DNA of 64,000 nucleotides, from positions 1,488,001 through 1,552,000 of the forward strand of contig NZ_OZ201293.1 of the NCBI RefSeq assembly GCF_964332355.1, written 5' to 3'. The notes beneath the pieces are model-generated. The model was given only the letters and a program-made list of their open reading frames with translations. It was not told the DNA's origin and did not search any database. The position numbers and the translations under genes were made by a program. Below, piece by piece: positions 61,578 through 64,000 of this stretch (its first letter is position 1; the number at the start of each line of letters is the position of its first letter). This DNA is from Imbroritus primus (GTDB lineage Bacteria > Pseudomonadota > Gammaproteobacteria > Burkholderiales > Burkholderiaceae).

Positions 61578-61916
61578 ATGATCGATCCAAAACCTGTCGA
61601 ATTCCTGGGCAATGCCCTGGAGGCGCTTCGCGCGTTTCCTTTGGCGGCCCGGCGCGATGCAGGCCATCAGCTCGATCGGGTGCAGAACGGTTATGAGCCG
61701 GATGACTGGAAACCCATGCATAGCGTGGGCCAAGGGGTAAAGGAAATCCGGATCCGCGATGCTGCCGGAGCATTTAGAGTCATATATGTCGCCAAGTTCG
61801 CCGATGCTGTGCACGTGCTTCACTGTTTTCAGAAGAAAACGGAAAAGACCAGCAAAACCGATCTGGACTTGGCAGCCAAGCGTTACCGCGATTTGCTGAA
61901 GGAGGTGAACCCATGA
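61578..61916 (+). CDS. HigB/Gp49-like RelE-fold toxin
   Basis: A 112-residue phage-derived Gp49-like (HigB-type) protein with RelE-fold segments: KPVEFLGNALEALRAFPLAA; IRDAAGAFRVIYVAKFADAV; LHCFQKKTEKTSKTDLDLA. Such toxins cleave mRNA at the ribosome. The ATG at 61578 is preferred to the TTG two codons before it. It overlaps the downstream antitoxin by four bases, the reverse order (toxin first) being typical of higBA-type loci. Confidence 0.85.
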   Translation: MIDPKPVEFLGNALEALRAFPLAARRDAGHQLDRVQNGYEPDDWKPMHSVGQGVKEIRIRDAAGAFRVIYVAKFADAVHVLHCFQKKTEKTSKTDLDLAAKRYRDLLKEVNP

Positions 61917-62194
61917 GCAAGCAGCGATTTGCCAGCGTGTGGGATGCCATCGAGGACACTCCCGAAGCGGCGGAAAACATGAAGTTGCGCTCCATCCTGA
62001 TGATGGCACTCGCCAACCACATTACCCGCACCGGGATGAGCCAGGCCCAGGCTGCCGAAGTCCTGGGCGTGACCCAGCCCCGCGTTTCCGATCTGATGCG
62101 GGGCAAGATCAACCTCTTTGGTCTCGATGCCCTGGTCAATATGACCACGGCTGCCGGGCTTCATATCGAAATGCGGGTGCTCGAAGCCGCCTGA
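61913..62194 (+). CDS. HigA-type helix-turn-helix antitoxin
   Basis: A 93-residue protein with an XRE-type helix-turn-helix (SQAQAAEVLGVTQPRVSDLM) in the middle. As the partner of the upstream HigB/Gp49-like toxin it probably neutralises it and represses the operon. It overlaps the toxin ORF by four bases. Confidence 0.85.
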   Translation: MSKQRFASVWDAIEDTPEAAENMKLRSILMMALANHITRTGMSQAQAAEVLGVTQPRVSDLMRGKINLFGLDALVNMTTAAGLHIEMRVLEAA

Positions 62195-62233
62195 ATTGCG
62201 CGGCATTCGCTACCCGACCTGTCTGCCGGTCGC

Positions 62234-62914
62234 CTACCAGCCGCTACGCGTTCCCGGCTGCAGCTTGCGCAGGCGCGAGGCCAGGCCGTCGGCGATTTCG
62301 GTGTGGTCGGCCTGCCGGGCAAAGTCGACGGCGGTCATGTTGCGCTGGTTCTTGAGCGTTACCACCGCGCCTTCATCGAGCAGCAGTTTGACCAGGTGGA
62401 TGTTGCCGCTGCGCGCGGCCATCATCAGCGGTGTGGTGAGATTCGGGCTTTCGGCATCGACGTAGGCGGCGTGGTCGAGCAGATAGCGGGCGATCTCCAG
62501 ATGCCCGCCGGCTGCAGCGTAGTGCAGCGGCGCCCAGCCTTTCTTGTTGACTTCGGCATCGTGCTTCTCCACCAGGATCTTGACGATATCGAAATGCCCA
62601 CGTAGCGCGGCCAGCATCAGGGCGTTTTCGCTGCTGCGGTTCTCGGCGTCCGGGTCAAGCTTGGGCGATTTGAGCAATTCCCTGGCCGCTTCGAGCGCAT
62701 TCTCCTGGATTGCGCTGATCAGCAGCGGCGTGCCCTTGGCATCGGTACCGTTGGGATCAGCGCCCTTGGCCAGCAACTGCCTGATGCCCCAGGCGTTATC
62801 CAGCTCCACGGCCTTGCGCAGATCTTCAGCCGGCCCTGCCCAGGCGGCCCCGTGCACGCACAGCAGAATGGCCAGGAAAGCCGGTAGGGCCTGGAAAATT
62901 CTCACTAATGACAT
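62234..62914 (-). CDS. Exported ankyrin-repeat protein
   Basis: A 226-residue protein with a signal peptide (cleavage near GAAWAG, about residue 26) and about five ankyrin repeats (e.g. WAPLHYAAAGGHLEIARYLL; TPLMMAARSGNIHLVKLLLD). Ankyrin repeats mediate protein binding. It sits immediately (4 bp) after tatD, a conserved Burkholderiales neighbour, but the partner is unknown. Confidence 0.88.
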   Translation of the reverse strand: MSLVRIFQALPAFLAILLCVHGAAWAGPAEDLRKAVELDNAWGIRQLLAKGADPNGTDAKGTPLLISAIQENALEAARELLKSPKLDPDAENRSSENALMLAALRGHFDIVKILVEKHDAEVNKKGWAPLHYAAAGGHLEIARYLLDHAAYVDAESPNLTTPLMMAARSGNIHLVKLLLDEGAVVTLKNQRNMTAVDFARQADHTEIADGLASRLRKLQPGTRSGW

Positions 62915-62918
62915 GAAA

Positions 62919-63701
62919 TTATCGTTCTATCTTGTTGAATAGGCGGAAAAAATTATCCGTCGTCTGTTCAGCGACCTGTTCCAGCGGAAGCCCGCGCAGC
63001 GTTGCAATACACTCGCCGACATGGCGCACCCAGGCCGGCTGGTTGGTCTTGCCACGATACGGCACAGGCGCGAGATACGGTGAATCGGTTTCAATCAGCA
63101 TGCGGTCCAGCGGGACTTTTTTCGCAGTCTCCTGCAGGTCGGCCGCACTCTTGAAGGTCACGATACCGGAGAAGGAAATGTGGAATCCCAGGTCGAGAGC
63201 ACGCTTTGCGACGTCCCATGTCTCCGTGAAGCAATGCATCACGCCACCGGCCTCGCCTGCCTGCTCCTCGGCCATCAGCCGCAGCGTATCCTCGGCCGAG
63301 GCGCGGGTGTGGATCACCAGCGGTTTCCCGGTTTGCCGTGCCGCGGCGATATGGACGCGGAAGCGTTCGCGCTGCCACTCCATGTCGGCGATGCTGCGGC
63401 CGTTCAGGCGGTAGTAATCGAGCCCGGTTTCGCCGATGCCGACTACACGCGGATTGTCGGCAAGCGCCACAAGCTGTTCCACGCTGGGTTCGCTGACGTC
63501 CTCGGTGTCGGGGTGCACGCCCACCGTGGCATACAGGTTCGGATGGGTTTCGGCCAACGCGAGCACATTGGGAAACGCTTCGAGCGTGACGGAAATGCAC
63601 AGCGCGTGCGTCACCTGATTGTCCCGCATATTGGCCAGCAGTTCGGGCATGCGGCTCGCGAAATCTGGAAAATCCAGGTGGCAATGTGAGTCAACAAACA
63701 T
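62919..63701 (-). CDS. tatD: TatD-family deoxyribonuclease
   Basis: A 260-residue metal-dependent hydrolase with a TIM-barrel fold. FVDSHCHLDFPDF at the start carries the HxH metal site; further ligands are in GVHPDT, GIGETGLDYYR, VIHTR and ETDSPYLAPVPYRGKTNQPA. TatD proteins are 3'-5' exonucleases in DNA repair and fragmentation. The stop is 4 bp from the ankyrin-repeat gene, one operon. Confidence 0.9.
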   Translation of the reverse strand: MFVDSHCHLDFPDFASRMPELLANMRDNQVTHALCISVTLEAFPNVLALAETHPNLYATVGVHPDTEDVSEPSVEQLVALADNPRVVGIGETGLDYYRLNGRSIADMEWQRERFRVHIAAARQTGKPLVIHTRASAEDTLRLMAEEQAGEAGGVMHCFTETWDVAKRALDLGFHISFSGIVTFKSAADLQETAKKVPLDRMLIETDSPYLAPVPYRGKTNQPAWVRHVGECIATLRGLPLEQVAEQTTDNFFRLFNKIER

Positions 63702-63736
63702 TTTTAAATCAATTGCTTATGTATGAATTCAGAGAA

Positions 63737-63751
63737 GTGACTTAAAGTCAC
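63737..63751. promoter_or_regulatory. Perfect 15-bp palindrome upstream of tatD
   Basis: GTGACTTAAAGTCAC is a perfect inverted repeat with one central base, 36 bp before the tatD start. It may be an operator; its protein is unknown. Confidence 0.45.
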
Positions 63752-63918
63752 GCAAGCCATCTGATACGGCATTGCAATGCATGGGTGCTCAGCCTTCAGG
63801 CCGGCTGCATCGCGTGGATGCACGCAAAAGACGGCGTGCCGTCGCGCCAGTCTGCGGTCAGCCGACGCGCGGTGCTGCAGTCTGCTGCGCTCCTAAGCTG
63901 CGCCGCTGCCGTGCCCTC

Positions 63919-64000
63919 TTACAGCGTCTGTGTCGGCCGTTGCGAAGCCAGGGTCTTGCCAAGCAGTTCCTCGACCGTTCGGCGCAGTGCGCGCCCCTGG
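63919..64000 (-). CDS. 3' end of an unidentified gene
   Basis: A minus-strand open frame enters from beyond base 64000 and ends at TAA (63921-63919). The visible C-terminus includes RALRRTVEELLGKTLASQRP, which looks like real coding sequence with a helical character, but is too short to assign. The gene continues outside the window. Between its end and the tatD region I see only the palindrome at 63737. Confidence 0.45.
   Translation of the reverse strand, partial: QGRALRRTVEELLGKTLASQRPTQTL

Overview
The window is a gene-dense, GC-rich bacterial chromosome segment. The order glnD–map–rpsB–tsf–pyrH–frr–uppS–cdsA–dxr–rseP–bamA–skp–lpxD–fabZ–lpxA–lpxB–rnhB, followed by ppsR/ppsA, smpB–ratA–rnfH and guaB–guaA, is typical of Betaproteobacteria of the order Burkholderiales (Cupriavidus/Ralstonia-like). 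The sequence alone does not let me name a species. I saw no rRNA, no complete tRNA, no CRISPR array and no intact insertion sequence.

Layout. 1–17.3 kb is core housekeeping: the 5' end of glnD, map, then a long + strand run for translation (rpsB, tsf, frr), UMP kinase, undecaprenyl-PP and CDP-diacylglycerol synthesis, the MEP pathway, outer membrane protein assembly (rseP, bamA, skp), lipid A synthesis, RNase HII and a SpoU RNA methyltransferase. 17.6–21 kb holds the divergent pair ppsR/ppsA (PEP synthase and its regulatory kinase/phosphorylase). 21.3–30 kb carries nfeD–qmcA, smpB, ratA–rnfH, a DUF4124 protein, an EamA permease and guaB/guaA, with a small membrane protein gene between the gua genes whose 3' end overlaps guaA.

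30–34.3 kb is accessory: a GFA-type zinc protein, an endonuclease/exonuclease/phosphatase-fold protein, a small secreted protein of unknown function, and a divergent SDR/LysR pair. 34.3–40.5 kb is a copper-resistance locus: copA–copB–cupredoxin on the minus strand, divergent from copRS, with an 11-bp-period direct repeat in the shared promoter region that is a good CopR operator candidate. 40.5–55.9 kb holds a membrane HD-GYP protein, a ferritin-like/KatE operon, the queE–queD–tadA group, an LD-carboxypeptidase, the ABC-F protein YbiT, the YfiR–YfiN–YfiB c-di-GMP signalling operon and a second membrane diguanylate cyclase. Three c-di-GMP enzymes therefore lie within 15 kb.

55.9–58.1 kb is the oddest stretch: about 860 bp of weakly coding, locally AT-rich DNA ending in an isolated rho-independent terminator, a short phage-type regulatory-like ORF, and in another frame a roughly 400-residue protein of unknown function with beta-strand-like repeats. 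The rest is an MscS channel with an MgtC-family protein, a lone egtB, a HigB/HigA-type toxin–antitoxin pair whose promoter lies in a perfect 18-bp palindrome, an ankyrin-repeat protein with tatD, and the 3' end of an unidentified minus-strand gene.

The core genes look ordinary. The points most worth checking are the 56–58 kb locus, the toxin–antitoxin operator, the CopR repeat, the structured pyrH leader and the make-up of the copper cluster.
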